64,000 bases of DNA, taken from Arachidicoccus sp. (lineage in GTDB: Bacteria > Bacteroidota > Bacteroidia > Chitinophagales > Chitinophagaceae). The stretch is from assembly GCA_028283605.1 (NCBI GenBank), contig JAPWKH010000019.1, positions 25,527 through 89,526 of the forward strand, read 5' to 3'. Shown here piece by piece: positions 1-8,889 of this stretch. The position numbers and the translations under genes are program-made. Under the pieces are notes generated by a model. That model saw only the letters and a program-made list of their open reading frames with translations, made no database searches and was not told the DNA's origin. Each line of letters begins with the position of its first letter. The stretch's first letter is position 1.

Positions 1-252
1 GTACCTGATAATAAAATCTGCAAAGCGTTGTTAAACGAACTGAATCATCCCATACTTTCCACTTCGCTTCCGGGAGAATTTGTGGAAGAGTACACAGATC
101 CCGAACTTATATACAGGAACTTTGAAAATATTGTGGATATTGTGGTTGACGGTGGCGCCGGTGGCGTAATACCTTCTACGATTGTTGATTGCACAAAGGA
201 ACAATATGAAATTATACGCGAAGGCCTGGGCGTTTTTGAAACTGAAGAATAG
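1..252 (+). CDS. YciO/Sua5/YrdC-family protein, C-terminal part (left-edge partial)
   Basis: The reading frame is open to the left edge, so only about the last 83 residues are present. They show the family's tail: a 'LSTSLPGEF' segment like the 'MSTSLMLPG' stretch of E. coli YciO, then 'DGGAGGVIPSTIVD', matching the GG...PST(V/I)(V/I)D motif, then 'IIREG' near the end. The family includes the TsaC/Sua5 L-threonylcarbamoyladenylate synthases, which make the precursor for tRNA t6A37. YciO itself is a paralogue whose role is less certain. The YciO-like LPG spacing favours that branch over TsaC. The N-terminal substrate-binding half lies outside the window. Confidence 0.8.
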   Translation, partial: VPDNKICKALLNELNHPILSTSLPGEFVEEYTDPELIYRNFENIVDIVVDGGAGGVIPSTIVDCTKEQYEIIREGLGVFETEE

Positions 253-388
253 ATTTTTACTATCATAAAGATTGGACATATATTTATGTAGTAATTTTTT
301 GAAGTAGTATTATGTAAGAGAATGTTTTTTAGTAGCCAACTATTTATTATTTCGACTAACTTCGCAACATTCCTTTCTTTCTTAGCAG

Positions 389-2194
389 ATGAAGCAGTTA
401 CAAATAATTTTACAGTTTTTTTTTACACGCTTACGATACGGAATTTTGTTACTGAAAAGGCGGATGACCGAAAGGCAATTCCTTCTTTTTTGCTGCATCA
501 TTGTAGGCGCACTGGCAAGCATGGCAGCCATTATTCTAAAACTGTTTGTTGTAAAACTGGAACAATATTTTTTTGAAAGTTCTAAATATGGCGATATTGT
601 CTGGTATCAGGCGCTGATTCCGGTGCTTGGAATCGGGTTGAGCAGTTTATTAATAGAACGCGTTTATAAAAAGAATTTTTTGAAAGGCAATGATAAGATT
701 GTGTATGCTATGGCAAAAAAACAATCGGAACTTCCTTTCAGTCAATGCTATTCTCATATTGTAACGGCCGGAATTACCGTTGGGCTCGGCGGCTCATGCG
801 GATTGGAATCACCGATGGTTGCAACAGGTGCAGCGATAGGATCTAATCTTGGGCGCGCAACATTTTTGCCTTATAAAGAAAAAACTTTATTAATAGCATG
901 CGGCATTGCTTCCGGTATTTCTTCTGCATTCGGTGCACCTATTGCAGGCGTATTGTTTGCATTGGAAGTTTTGCTGATAGATATGTCTATTACTTCATTC
1001 ATTCCGTTGCTGATATCTGCTGCAATAGGCGCATTGCTGGCAAAAATTATCTTGGGCGATAATGTATTGCTTACATTCAATACCATTAAGGAATTTAATT
1101 ATAAAAATATTTTTTTGTTTGTGGGGCTTGGTTTGCTGGCCGGCTGTATGTGCCTTTTTTATACAAGAACATTTCACTGGTTGGAACACAGATTTGCCGC
1201 AATGAAAACTCCGGTACAGCGTTGGGCAATCGGTTCTTTTTTTCTTGCATGCCTTATTTTTATTTTTCCGCAATTGTTCGGCGAGGGTTATTCGTTTATA
1301 AAAACGCTTGCCGAAACCGGGCAGATAGAAAAAAATTCAATCTTGATAGCACATGTAGATAATGAATGGTGGATTCTACTTTTCATTGCAGGCATTATGT
1401 TTTTCAAAGTATTTGCCGCAGCATTTACTATACTTGGCGGCGGTAACGGCGGCAGTTTTGCGCCGTCTCTCGTCATCGGCGCGTTGCTTGGATTTATTGT
1501 CGGCAGGTTTTTTCAACTGATAGGCTATGTAAATGTGCCTGTTACAAATTTTGTTGTAGCCGGTATGGCCGGTATGCTGAGCGGCGTATTCTTTGCACCG
1601 CTTACAGCTATATTTTTGGCAGCTGAAGTTACAAATGGATATTCTTTGTTTATCCCTTTAATGATTGTTGCTGCAATTAGTTTTTTTGTAGTGCGTTCTT
1701 TCGAACCTCTTTCGCTCGAAATGAAAAAGCTCTCACAGCAATCTGCACTTAACCCTACCAACAGAGATAAATTTTTATTGAGCAGGCTGGAGCTAAGGTT
1801 TTTAATAAGAAAAGATTTTCCGCATTTTAATGTCAATGCTTCGCTGAAGGATATGCTGATTGCTTTGCATGATACAGATAAAGATGTATATGCGGTTACG
1901 GATGATAAAAATATTTTGCAAGGCGTGATTTACCTGAACGATGTTAAAAATATTTTATTTGATAATGCCAATAACAAAGGTGAAGATATACGAATAACTG
2001 CCGGCGATTTGATGATGAAGCAAATACCGCTAACCATAGAAGATGATATGGAATCTGCTCTTTTGAAATTTGAGAAATTAACTTCAGCAAAAAATATATT
2101 GCCTATAACAGACAGCGAAAACAAATGGCTGGGCTTTATTTCCAAATCGTCTATTCTGGATAAATACCGTGCGGAAATTATTCGCAGTTCGTAA
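389..2194 (+). CDS. ClC-family chloride channel/transporter with C-terminal CBS pair
   Basis: This 601-residue protein is an inner-membrane anion channel or anion/proton antiporter. About ten hydrophobic segments fill residues 30-435. The 'GLESP' motif at 138-142 sits where the family has GREGP and keeps the gating glutamate (E140). 'GGSFAPSL' at about 354-361 is the GxFxP selectivity-filter motif. Residues about 465-600 look like a CBS pair, which in this family usually senses nucleotides. No clear GSGIP motif (serine ligand of EcClC) is seen, as in the CBS-bearing prokaryotic branch. ATG 389 has little Shine-Dalgarno character; an internal ATG at residue 26 follows AAAAGGCGG and is an alternative start. 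It stands alone, convergent with trhO. Substrate and antiport versus channel mode cannot be told from sequence. Confidence 0.9.
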   Translation: MKQLQIILQFFFTRLRYGILLLKRRMTERQFLLFCCIIVGALASMAAIILKLFVVKLEQYFFESSKYGDIVWYQALIPVLGIGLSSLLIERVYKKNFLKGNDKIVYAMAKKQSELPFSQCYSHIVTAGITVGLGGSCGLESPMVATGAAIGSNLGRATFLPYKEKTLLIACGIASGISSAFGAPIAGVLFALEVLLIDMSITSFIPLLISAAIGALLAKIILGDNVLLTFNTIKEFNYKNIFLFVGLGLLAGCMCLFYTRTFHWLEHRFAAMKTPVQRWAIGSFFLACLIFIFPQLFGEGYSFIKTLAETGQIEKNSILIAHVDNEWWILLFIAGIMFFKVFAAAFTILGGGNGGSFAPSLVIGALLGFIVGRFFQLIGYVNVPVTNFVVAGMAGMLSGVFFAPLTAIFLAAEVTNGYSLFIPLMIVAAISFFVVRSFEPLSLEMKKLSQQSALNPTNRDKFLLSRLELRFLIRKDFPHFNVNASLKDMLIALHDTDKDVYAVTDDKNILQGVIYLNDVKNILFDNANNKGEDIRITAGDLMMKQIPLTIEDDMESALLKFEKLTSAKNILPITDSENKWLGFISKSSILDKYRAEIIRSS

Positions 2195-2204
2195 ATTATT
2201 TTCT

Positions 2205-3302
2205 TTATAAAGTCCTGTTTAGCTCAGACAATTTTGGCCGCAGCCTTGCTTTTGATTTATTGAAAATATTCTGTCCTTTGTCAATCCCTTTGCGTATTTG
2301 CTTTTGCCTTTCCAAAGGCATATCCAAAGTTTCCAAACATTCTACTGAGCAGCAATGATTGTACTTTGAAGCGCATTCCTCACATTGAATAAACAGTAAA
2401 TGACAGCCTTCGTTTTTGCAATTGGTGTGTGTATCGCAAGGCTTGCCACATTGATGGCAATACGCAATTACATCATCGGTTATTCTTTCTCCCAAACGAT
2501 TATCAAATACAAAATTCTTTCCTATAAACTTGCTTTCTAAATTTTCTTTTTTTATTTGTTGCGCGTAATTGATAATACCGCCTTCCAAATGATATACGTT
2601 TTTAAATCCTTTGTGCAACATCCATGCGCTCGCTTTTTCACAACGAATACCGCCGGTGCAATACATCACAATATTTTTATCTTCTGCTTTACCTTTCAGT
2701 AAATCAACAGCCATATTTAACTGGTCTTTGAACGTATCGGAAGGAATTTCTATTGCATTTTCAAAATGGCCAACTTCATATTCGTAATGGTTACGCATAT
2801 CCACAACAATAGTATCATTGTTTTGCAGCATTTCATTCATGCTTTTTGCATTCACATACTTTCCTTTGGTATGCATATTGAATGATTCGTCTGTAATGCC
2901 ATCTGCCACTATCTTTTCCCGAACTTTTACTTTCAATACCCAAAAGGATTTACCGTCATCATCTACTGCGATATTTAAACGAAGATTTTGAAAACCATCT
3001 ATAGAATGAATGAATTTTTTAAATTCTTCAAAATTATTTTCCGGTACGCTCATCTGTGCGTTGATGCCTTCTTTGGCTACATAAATACGCCCGAAAGCAT
3101 TCATTACAGATAAATTCTTGTAGAGATAATCGCGAAATTCCTGTGGATTTTGAATCGGAAAATATTGATAGAAACTTATTGTAGTACGCTTAAAAGTTTC
3201 CTGCATTAATTGTTGTTTCAATACTTCGTTTGAAACGCGGTTGTGTAGAACTGACATTGTATTTAAATTTCTGACATCTGCTTTTTCAAGCAAATGTTCC
3301 AT
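2205..3302 (-). CDS. trhO: tRNA uridine(34) hydroxylase TrhO (YceA-type, rhodanese domain)
   Basis: TrhO makes 5-hydroxyuridine at wobble position 34 of certain tRNAs in an oxygen-dependent reaction. The 365-residue protein has an N-terminal ferredoxin-like (acylphosphatase-type) domain at about 40-135, a rhodanese domain at about 150-255 with the active loop 'CTGGIRCE' (C215 the catalytic cysteine), and a C-terminal cysteine-rich segment at about 280-330 with repeated CxxC pairs that probably binds zinc. Length and domain order match the YceA family. The first ATG (3302) may be too early, since a methionine at residue 16 also gives a full-length family member. It ends 10 bases from the ClC gene, facing it. 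Confidence 0.92.
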   Translation of the reverse strand: MEHLLEKADVRNLNTMSVLHNRVSNEVLKQQLMQETFKRTTISFYQYFPIQNPQEFRDYLYKNLSVMNAFGRIYVAKEGINAQMSVPENNFEEFKKFIHSIDGFQNLRLNIAVDDDGKSFWVLKVKVREKIVADGITDESFNMHTKGKYVNAKSMNEMLQNNDTIVVDMRNHYEYEVGHFENAIEIPSDTFKDQLNMAVDLLKGKAEDKNIVMYCTGGIRCEKASAWMLHKGFKNVYHLEGGIINYAQQIKKENLESKFIGKNFVFDNRLGERITDDVIAYCHQCGKPCDTHTNCKNEGCHLLFIQCEECASKYNHCCSVECLETLDMPLERQKQIRKGIDKGQNIFNKSKARLRPKLSELNRTL

Positions 3303-3385
3303 GAAAAAAATATGGACTCACATTTCAGGTGAGCAAAATTGCGTTGCAAATTTATGCTATTTTCTCAATTGTTTTAATATGATTG

Positions 3386-3949
3386 TTATGTATGGGGATT
3401 TGTACGATGCACTTCCTTTATTCTATCAATTGTTTTCCTTGATTGGAATTTAACAAAGTGAAAAATATATGTGAGAGATAATCCAATCATACAACCAAGC
3501 ATCACGCCACCTGCTCTTTCTAAAGCTATATTCCAAAAATAATTTCCTTTTTCATGCATTGTAATTATAAGAACAGCAACAACGGCCGATTTTGTAGCAG
3601 CCTTAAGATTAAACCATTCACATATAATCATGGATAGAGTAATGCTTATACATATAATAAGCATATTAATATTGTGAAAATAGGATGCCCCTAAACCAAC
3701 TAATGCTCCAATCAGATTTGCTTTGATCCTATTCGCAGCTATTACCATTGCATCTTTTTTGTCCGGAGAAATTACAAGTATTATTGAGAACAAACACCAA
3801 GCGCCTATAACCGGATAAAAATGATAAATACTAAAGCCAATAATAGCACTTATTAAACACTCGCCTATATAAATAGCATATTTTTTTTGCTCCCGTCTTG
3901 TCATAAGATAGGTATTAATTCGGGTAACAAAATTAATCATTCTTACCAT
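3386..3949 (-). CDS. FUSC-family (aromatic acid exporter-like) membrane protein
   Basis: This 187-residue protein is mostly hydrophobic, with five or six likely membrane segments between residues 24 and 170 and a short basic cytoplasmic tail. The layout, including a polar loop 'PDKKDAMVIAANRIKANLIGA' followed by paired helices, is that of the FUSC/ArAE_1 half-size membrane proteins. Relatives of these form the membrane part of aromatic-acid efflux pumps. No soluble domain is attached, so it may act as an oligomer. The substrate is unknown. Neighbouring genes give no functional clue. Confidence 0.7.
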   Translation of the reverse strand: MVRMINFVTRINTYLMTRREQKKYAIYIGECLISAIIGFSIYHFYPVIGAWCLFSIILVISPDKKDAMVIAANRIKANLIGALVGLGASYFHNINMLIICISITLSMIICEWFNLKAATKSAVVAVLIITMHEKGNYFWNIALERAGGVMLGCMIGLSLTYIFHFVKFQSRKTIDRIKEVHRTNPHT

Positions 3950-4054
3950 TCAAGATTTGGTGATCATAGAACATTGCACGAGAATTAAAAAAATTTTCAA
4001 AAAAGAAGTTCCAATTATTGCAGAATTTATTTAATAAGTTTAATCCCTATTGCT

Positions 4055-5170
4055 TTATTTTTCTTTTTCACTTTCGCTTGACAACCGCTTTATTAGCTTT
4101 ACTTCTTCTTCGTTAAATGGAGTTCCGTCTTTTCTCAAAATGTCGTGAAACCATATTTTAGGATCGGATCCGTCGGGCACAGGTACCCCCCATTGATATT
4201 TGGTGTTTGTCTTCCCGTCAACAAAGCCCCAACTTAATGCACCTACTTGTTCCTTTTTTAATAACGGCATAATGTTGGAAAAAAGGCTGTTGTTTTTTCT
4301 TGCCATATATTCCGTACATACAAGCGGGCGGTCAAAATGTTTTAAATTTTCAATCACCTGTCGGTGATCTTCAGGATCACGATAATTGTGGTAAGTAATA
4401 ATATCGGAATTTGACAATATATAGGATATAATTTTTATAGATGGGCAATCCCAAAGGGGTGATGTAAGTGGTTGATCAGGATTAACTTCCCGTGCCCAAG
4501 TAAATACTTGTTTGAGAAGCGGGAAAGATTTCTCTCCGTAAGCAGAACCGGCTTCATTATATAAATCCCACATCGCAATTCGATTGTCATGCTTAAAAGC
4601 ACTTAAAATATCTTTAACGTACGCTTCAAGCGTTTTGGCGCAATTGGAATCTTTGAAATAAAGATCTCCGGGATCTCTTACCCATCCACTATTGTGAATT
4701 CCCGGCTTGGGATCGGGCTGCCGTCCGGCATGATATGTGGGACTCCAGCAATCATCAAAAAATACAAATATAGTTTGTATTTTTTGTTTGGATGCAATGT
4801 TTAAATATGTATCTATCCTATTCTTAAATCCTTGTTTATCTATTTCCCATGCGAGATGATGCAAGAATACACGCACGCAATTAAAGCCTAAATTTTGTGC
4901 CCATCCCAATTCGCGATCAATAGTAGCGGAATCGAATGTTTCAGCTTGCCACATTTCTAATTGGTTGATGGCAGTGCTCGCAATAAAATTGCATCCGCGT
5001 AACCAACCCTCCTTTGCTTTCCAATCGTTCGTGCGATTAAGTGACCATTGCGCGATGTTGTTATCTTTTTCGTGTTGTTCATTTTTTTCCAATCCATTAC
5101 AAGAGATGAAAAAAATAAATACCGATATAGAAATCCATTTGATATATTGAATTTTTCGCGTGAAATTCAT
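4055..5170 (-). CDS. Exported GH5-like glycoside hydrolase (cellulase-type TIM barrel), probable lipoprotein
   Basis: The preferred start is the ATG at 5170; an upstream in-frame ATG (5233) would put a non-signal stretch ahead of the signal peptide. From 5170 the protein has 371 residues: a basic N-terminus, a hydrophobic core and a 'FFISC' lipobox ending at C24. The barrel shows 'YNEAG', with E206 the likely acid/base, and 'TEYM', with E287 the likely nucleophile. It also has the family's 'HNY' and 'SWGF' segments. Such enzymes cleave or remodel beta-linked glycans; the exact substrate cannot be read. It is transcribed divergently from the 7TM histidine kinase gene and shares a short intergenic region holding a conspicuous inverted repeat. 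Confidence 0.85.
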   Translation of the reverse strand: MNFTRKIQYIKWISISVFIFFISCNGLEKNEQHEKDNNIAQWSLNRTNDWKAKEGWLRGCNFIASTAINQLEMWQAETFDSATIDRELGWAQNLGFNCVRVFLHHLAWEIDKQGFKNRIDTYLNIASKQKIQTIFVFFDDCWSPTYHAGRQPDPKPGIHNSGWVRDPGDLYFKDSNCAKTLEAYVKDILSAFKHDNRIAMWDLYNEAGSAYGEKSFPLLKQVFTWAREVNPDQPLTSPLWDCPSIKIISYILSNSDIITYHNYRDPEDHRQVIENLKHFDRPLVCTEYMARKNNSLFSNIMPLLKKEQVGALSWGFVDGKTNTKYQWGVPVPDGSDPKIWFHDILRKDGTPFNEEEVKLIKRLSSESEKEK

Positions 5171-5250
5171 AGACGTATTTTTAAATAGATTCAACTTTAA
5201 AAAACATAAATACAATTTAAGATTGACAGACAAGTTATTGCATTTTATAT

Positions 5251-5301
5251 ATAATTTTATGTTGTCTGCAACATAAAATTATTTGTAGACATAAAACTAT
5301 T
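5251..5301. promoter_or_regulatory. Iterated palindromic motif upstream of the histidine kinase gene
   Basis: Positions 5251-5264 and 5269-5282 form a perfect 14-base inverted repeat around a 4-base spacer (TCTG). The right arm, ACATAAAATTATT at 5271-5283, recurs as ACATAAAACTATT at 5289-5301, exactly 18 bases on and three bases before the kinase ATG at 5305. Three copies of one half-site in this spacing look like an operator for a dimeric regulator, which is inference. A weak A+T-rich hairpin in the 5' leader is the alternative reading. No T-tract follows, so a classical terminator is unlikely. Confidence 0.5.
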
Positions 5302-5304
5302 GCC

Positions 5305-7236
5305 ATGCGCTGCTTTCGCCATTTATGCGTATCAGTCATACTGCTAATAAGTTTTTGCTTTGCTTTCGGGCAGCAAAGCGGCGTGCTTTCCAACGTTGCT
5401 ATCAGAGGCTTTTCTGATTCTGTTTTAAAAGCAGGCCAGATATTTTATTTCATCGATTCTTCAAAATTCTTAAGCCTTGCGCAAGTACAACAAAAGCAAT
5501 TTTATCTTTTGGATAAATCGGTTGCTAATAATTTATTGCATAAAAATATTTGGCTGAAGTTTGCATTGCAAAATAATTCGCCGGATACGTTACGTTTAAT
5601 AATTCTTACAGGCGAACTTAATTATACGCAATTGTATTTTTATTCCGGCGGAAAAATATTTTCCGAAGCCGAATCGGGAAACTTGCGAAATGCAGACAAG
5701 GCTAAAACTTATGCCGAACAAACAAGTTTGTCTCTTAAACTCTCATTGCTGCCTTACAAGCAAGGCGACGTATATGTAAAAATAAGGCAGATTACGAAAG
5801 ATTATTCTTTTAACGGGATTACTATATTAAGTAACCGGCAACTGAACTATGAAACCGGTTATGTTTATTTCTATTTTCGGTTTCACGGTATTATAGAGAT
5901 ATTTTTTATGGGCTTTATATGCTGCCAAATTATCTATATTCTGATGCAATGGCTTGCGATTAAAAGAAAAGAATATCAGTTTTATTTTCTTTACCTGCTG
6001 GCGCTGATTCTTTTTTATATGAGTTTTGAGGAATATTATTTTGGCAGAATAATTTTGTTTCAGCGCTTTCCGGCGCTTGCCATTTATGTGAATGTTGCAC
6101 TTCAAGTAATAGCCTACTATTTCTACTATCGCTTTATTTGGTATTTTCTTGATGTTGCTGCTATAGCTCCAAAACTTAGCAAACAAATGAAGAAGATGGA
6201 ATATTTTCTTTTGGCATATTTCGTTTTCGATCTTGTATTTATTATTGCGACGTTTGACGTTACACTAGAGAATCAGGTTTTCACTTTTGTGGATATTATC
6301 CTGTTTTTTATTACAGCATATTTTATTGTTTATCTATTCAGGAAACACCGGAATCCATTGATATATTTTGTTCTGAGCGGAAGTTTGTGTGTTGGCATCG
6401 GAAATATGTTGGGCGAAATTTTTTCTACAATCGAACAAACTTATCACGTTACTATCGGCACGGTAAATAAGCTTTGGTATTCCCAGCTTGGAATCATGAT
6501 AGAAATTGTTTGCTTTACCGCCGGGTTAGGTTATAAAAACAGAATGAATGAAAAAGAAAAAATAGCAAGCCAACAAAAACTAATTGAACAGTTGAGAGAA
6601 AACCAGGCATTGCAAAACAAAATGCAAAACATTCGTGATAAAATTGCCCGCGACCTGCACGACGATGTAGGCGCTACGCTCAGTACGGTAATGCTGTATA
6701 GTAATGCAGCCAGGCAAAAAGAAAATATTTTATCGAAAAATGAACTGATGGATTTTATTAATAAAATCGGCGAAACATCTGCACAAATGATAGATGATAT
6801 GAGCGATATTGTCTGGGCGGTAAATCCGCGAAACGACACTATGAAAAAAATATTCAGCCGCATGCAAGCTTTTGCTGCTCCGCTTTGCGCAGCTAATAAT
6901 ATTGAATTGTCTTTTAATACGGATGATAATTTACAAGAGGAAACTTTGCCAATGGATAAACGAAAAAATATTTATCTCATCTTTAAAGAGGCGATGAATA
7001 ATGCAGTAAAGTATGCCTCGTGCAGCAAGATTTTCATAGAAATATTAAAGAAAGAAAAGGATTTGCATTTGATGATAACAGACAATGGAAAAGGATTTGA
7101 TTTGCAATGTCATGCCGATGGAAACGGTCTTTCCAACATGTCTCACCGAGCGATGGAGATGAAAGGAGAATTATACATTCATACCGAAATCGGAAAAGGA
7201 ACATTCATTGACTTATCTATAAAACTAATTATATAG
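5305..7236 (+). CDS. 7TM-DISM sensor histidine kinase (HisKA_3 / NarL-type)
   Basis: This 643-residue membrane kinase starts with a signal peptide (about 1-22). An extracytoplasmic 7TMR-DISMED2-like beta domain (about 35-165) follows, then seven hydrophobic segments (about 185-400) and a coiled coil (about 410-440). The HisKA_3 dimerisation motif 'RDLHDDVGATLS' gives the phospho-acceptor H452. The ATPase domain (about 540-643) has 'NNAVKYA', 'DNGKGFD' and 'GNGLSNM'. DISMED2 domains in this class often bind carbohydrate, which fits the divergent GH5 gene, but that link is inference. HisKA_3 kinases normally pair with LuxR-type regulators, and one lies immediately downstream on the other strand (7253-7897). 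Confidence 0.92.
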   Translation: MRCFRHLCVSVILLISFCFAFGQQSGVLSNVAIRGFSDSVLKAGQIFYFIDSSKFLSLAQVQQKQFYLLDKSVANNLLHKNIWLKFALQNNSPDTLRLIILTGELNYTQLYFYSGGKIFSEAESGNLRNADKAKTYAEQTSLSLKLSLLPYKQGDVYVKIRQITKDYSFNGITILSNRQLNYETGYVYFYFRFHGIIEIFFMGFICCQIIYILMQWLAIKRKEYQFYFLYLLALILFYMSFEEYYFGRIILFQRFPALAIYVNVALQVIAYYFYYRFIWYFLDVAAIAPKLSKQMKKMEYFLLAYFVFDLVFIIATFDVTLENQVFTFVDIILFFITAYFIVYLFRKHRNPLIYFVLSGSLCVGIGNMLGEIFSTIEQTYHVTIGTVNKLWYSQLGIMIEIVCFTAGLGYKNRMNEKEKIASQQKLIEQLRENQALQNKMQNIRDKIARDLHDDVGATLSTVMLYSNAARQKENILSKNELMDFINKIGETSAQMIDDMSDIVWAVNPRNDTMKKIFSRMQAFAAPLCAANNIELSFNTDDNLQEETLPMDKRKNIYLIFKEAMNNAVKYASCSKIFIEILKKEKDLHLMITDNGKGFDLQCHADGNGLSNMSHRAMEMKGELYIHTEIGKGTFIDLSIKLII

Positions 7237-7252
7237 TTTATAAAAAACAAAA

Positions 7253-7897
7253 TTAGTTTTTCTTAAATTTTCTTACTGCATCCATCTTGGAACTTACATG
7301 AAGCTTGTCGTAAATATGGCAGATATGCGTGCGGATTGTACTGATGCTGATAAATAATTTATCCGCTATTTTTTGATAACTAAATCCTTCTGAAAGCAGT
7401 TGCAAAATTTCCTTCTCTCTTCCGGAAAGTTTAAAATCGTTTACCTGCGGATTCATTTTTTCGCGAAATAATTGTAAAGCCTTGTTTGCAATTGCAGGTG
7501 TCATGGGCGCTCCGCCATTATACAGACTGATCAACGAAAATATAATTTCTTCAGGCGGCGTTTTCTTTAATAAATATCCGGATGCGCCGGCGCAAATGGA
7601 ATCAAATATTTTTTCATCATCCTCGAATACCGTAAACATGAGAACGCGAATAGAAGGAAAATAATAATGAATGGTTTTTACGGCATCGATACCTGAATCG
7701 CTATTCTTCAATTCAATATCCATCAACACAACATCAGGATTGGCTTTGCGAAACAATGTAACAAGCTGGCTGCTGTCACTCATCACAGTTACCACTTCAA
7801 GGCGGCCATGTTCGTTCAGTAACTGCGCAAGCCCATTGCGCATGGCAATATTATCTTCCACAATTGCCACTTTTATTTTAGCTTCAACTCTTATCAC
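7253..7897 (-). CDS. NarL/LuxR-family response regulator
   Basis: The protein has 214 residues. The receiver domain (about 8-125) has the acidic pair E14/D15, phospho-acceptor D60 in 'VLMDIEL', and the conserved lysine in 'GYLLKKT'. The C-terminal LuxR-type helix-turn-helix (about 150-212) has 'LSGREKEILQLLSEG' and the recognition-helix stretch 'SISTIRTHICHIYDKL'. It is the likely partner of the HisKA_3 kinase, whose gene ends 16 bases away on the other strand. That tail-to-tail arrangement means the pair is not co-transcribed. Target genes are unknown; the iterated motif at 5251-5301 is a candidate site. Confidence 0.93.
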   Translation of the reverse strand: MIRVEAKIKVAIVEDNIAMRNGLAQLLNEHGRLEVVTVMSDSSQLVTLFRKANPDVVLMDIELKNSDSGIDAVKTIHYYFPSIRVLMFTVFEDDEKIFDSICAGASGYLLKKTPPEEIIFSLISLYNGGAPMTPAIANKALQLFREKMNPQVNDFKLSGREKEILQLLSEGFSYQKIADKLFISISTIRTHICHIYDKLHVSSKMDAVRKFKKN

Positions 7898-8001
7898 TTT
7901 AAACGTTTTAGTAGCTAAAGTTACGGCTGCATAGCGATTTCCGTTATCGGATGAACATCTGATTTTTGTTTTCTGTTTTTTTCATATATAAGATAAAGGT
8001 T

Positions 8002-8009
8002 TATTTTTG
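8002..8009 (+). promoter_or_regulatory. Candidate Bacteroidota -7 box for the SemiSWEET-rdgB unit
   Basis: TATTTTTG matches the Bacteroidota -7 consensus TAnnTTTG and lies 17 bases before the SemiSWEET ATG. No convincing TTTG -33 element is found at the right distance, so this rests on one box only. Confidence 0.28.
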
Positions 8010-8026
8010 TTCCAACAATTTGCCAA

Positions 8027-8302
8027 ATGTTATTCACACAAATTTTAGGATATACTGCAGGCGCTATTACTTCGCTCACATTTTTGCCTCAGGTAATCAA
8101 AACATGGAAAGAAAAATCTGCTAAAGATGTATCGCTTACGATGTTTGTAGTAGCGGCTTCCAATGAAGTTTTATGGATCATTTACGGAATACTGCAAAAC
8201 GATTGGGTAATTATTCTTACCAATGTTTGCGTGCTTGCCATGTCGCTTGTTATGATTTTTTTGAAACTGAAATATAATACTAAGAAAGAAGTTAAACAAT
8301 GA
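8027..8302 (+). CDS. SemiSWEET sugar transporter (PQ-loop/MtN3 family)
   Basis: At 91 residues this is the size of bacterial SemiSWEETs, which work as dimers of three-helix bundles that move sugars across the inner membrane. Helix 1 carries the family's proline-glutamine signature in 'SLTFLPQVIKTWKEKSAKDVS'. Two more hydrophobic helices follow at about 38-58 and 63-83, with an asparagine in helix 2 ('ASNEVLW') and another in helix 3 ('ILTNVCVL') at typical substrate-site positions. The stop overlaps the start of rdgB (ATGA), so the two are translationally coupled. The transported sugar cannot be told. Confidence 0.9.
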   Translation: MLFTQILGYTAGAITSLTFLPQVIKTWKEKSAKDVSLTMFVVAASNEVLWIIYGILQNDWVIILTNVCVLAMSLVMIFLKLKYNTKKEVKQ

Positions 8303-8889
8303 TTTCTACAGAATTAATATTTGCTACCAATAATCCAAATAAAGTAAAAGAGATATCGAAGATTGTGCCAGCAAACATCCGCGTAAATTCTTTAAAAGAT
8401 GCCGATATAAATATTGATATTCCCGAGCCGTACAATACGCTGGAAGAAAACGCATCGGAAAAATCAAGAACGATATTTACGCTTGCAAAGCAAAATTGTT
8501 TCAGCGAAGACACAGGTTTAGAAGTTGATGTATTAAATAGAATGCCCGGTGTTAAAAGTGCGCGCTATGCCGGCGAGCCGACAAATGATGAAAAAAATAT
8601 TGAAAAATTATTAAATGAAATGACCGGAAAAGCCAATCGTAGCGCACGTTTCAGAACCATCATTTCTTTAATTTGGGATAATAAAGAATATTTTTTCGAA
8701 GGTATTTGCGAAGGAAAAATCCTTAATGAAAAACGCGGTGAAAATGGTTTTGGCTACGATCCTGTCTTTGTTCCGAATGGAAGCCATAAAACTTTTGCAC
8801 AAATGGATATTGAGGAAAAAAATTTATACAGCCATCGAAGGAAAGCATTTGATAAGTTAGTAAAATTTCTTCATAATCCTATCATTTGA
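8299..8889 (+). CDS. rdgB: Non-canonical purine NTP pyrophosphatase (RdgB/HAM1)
   Basis: RdgB hydrolyses dITP, ITP and XTP to monophosphates and so keeps deaminated purines out of DNA and RNA. The 196-residue protein has the N-terminal phosphate loop 'ATNNPNKVKEI', the metal-site acidic motif in 'SEDTGLEVDVL' followed by 'PGVKSARYAG', and the signature 'GFGYDPVFVPNG' plus a C-terminal 'SHRRKAF'. These are the standard RdgB elements in the standard order. The start overlaps the SemiSWEET stop by four bases. The 3' end overlaps the convergent recF gene by 19 bases. Confidence 0.95.
   Translation: MISTELIFATNNPNKVKEISKIVPANIRVNSLKDADINIDIPEPYNTLEENASEKSRTIFTLAKQNCFSEDTGLEVDVLNRMPGVKSARYAGEPTNDEKNIEKLLNEMTGKANRSARFRTIISLIWDNKEYFFEGICEGKILNEKRGENGFGYDPVFVPNGSHKTFAQMDIEEKNLYSHRRKAFDKLVKFLHNPII

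Noticed and set aside
995..1273. Minus-strand ORFs inside the ClC gene (871-1086, 995-1273, 1525-1836)
   Set aside because: They lie wholly opposite a gene with clear ClC motifs and show no independent features.
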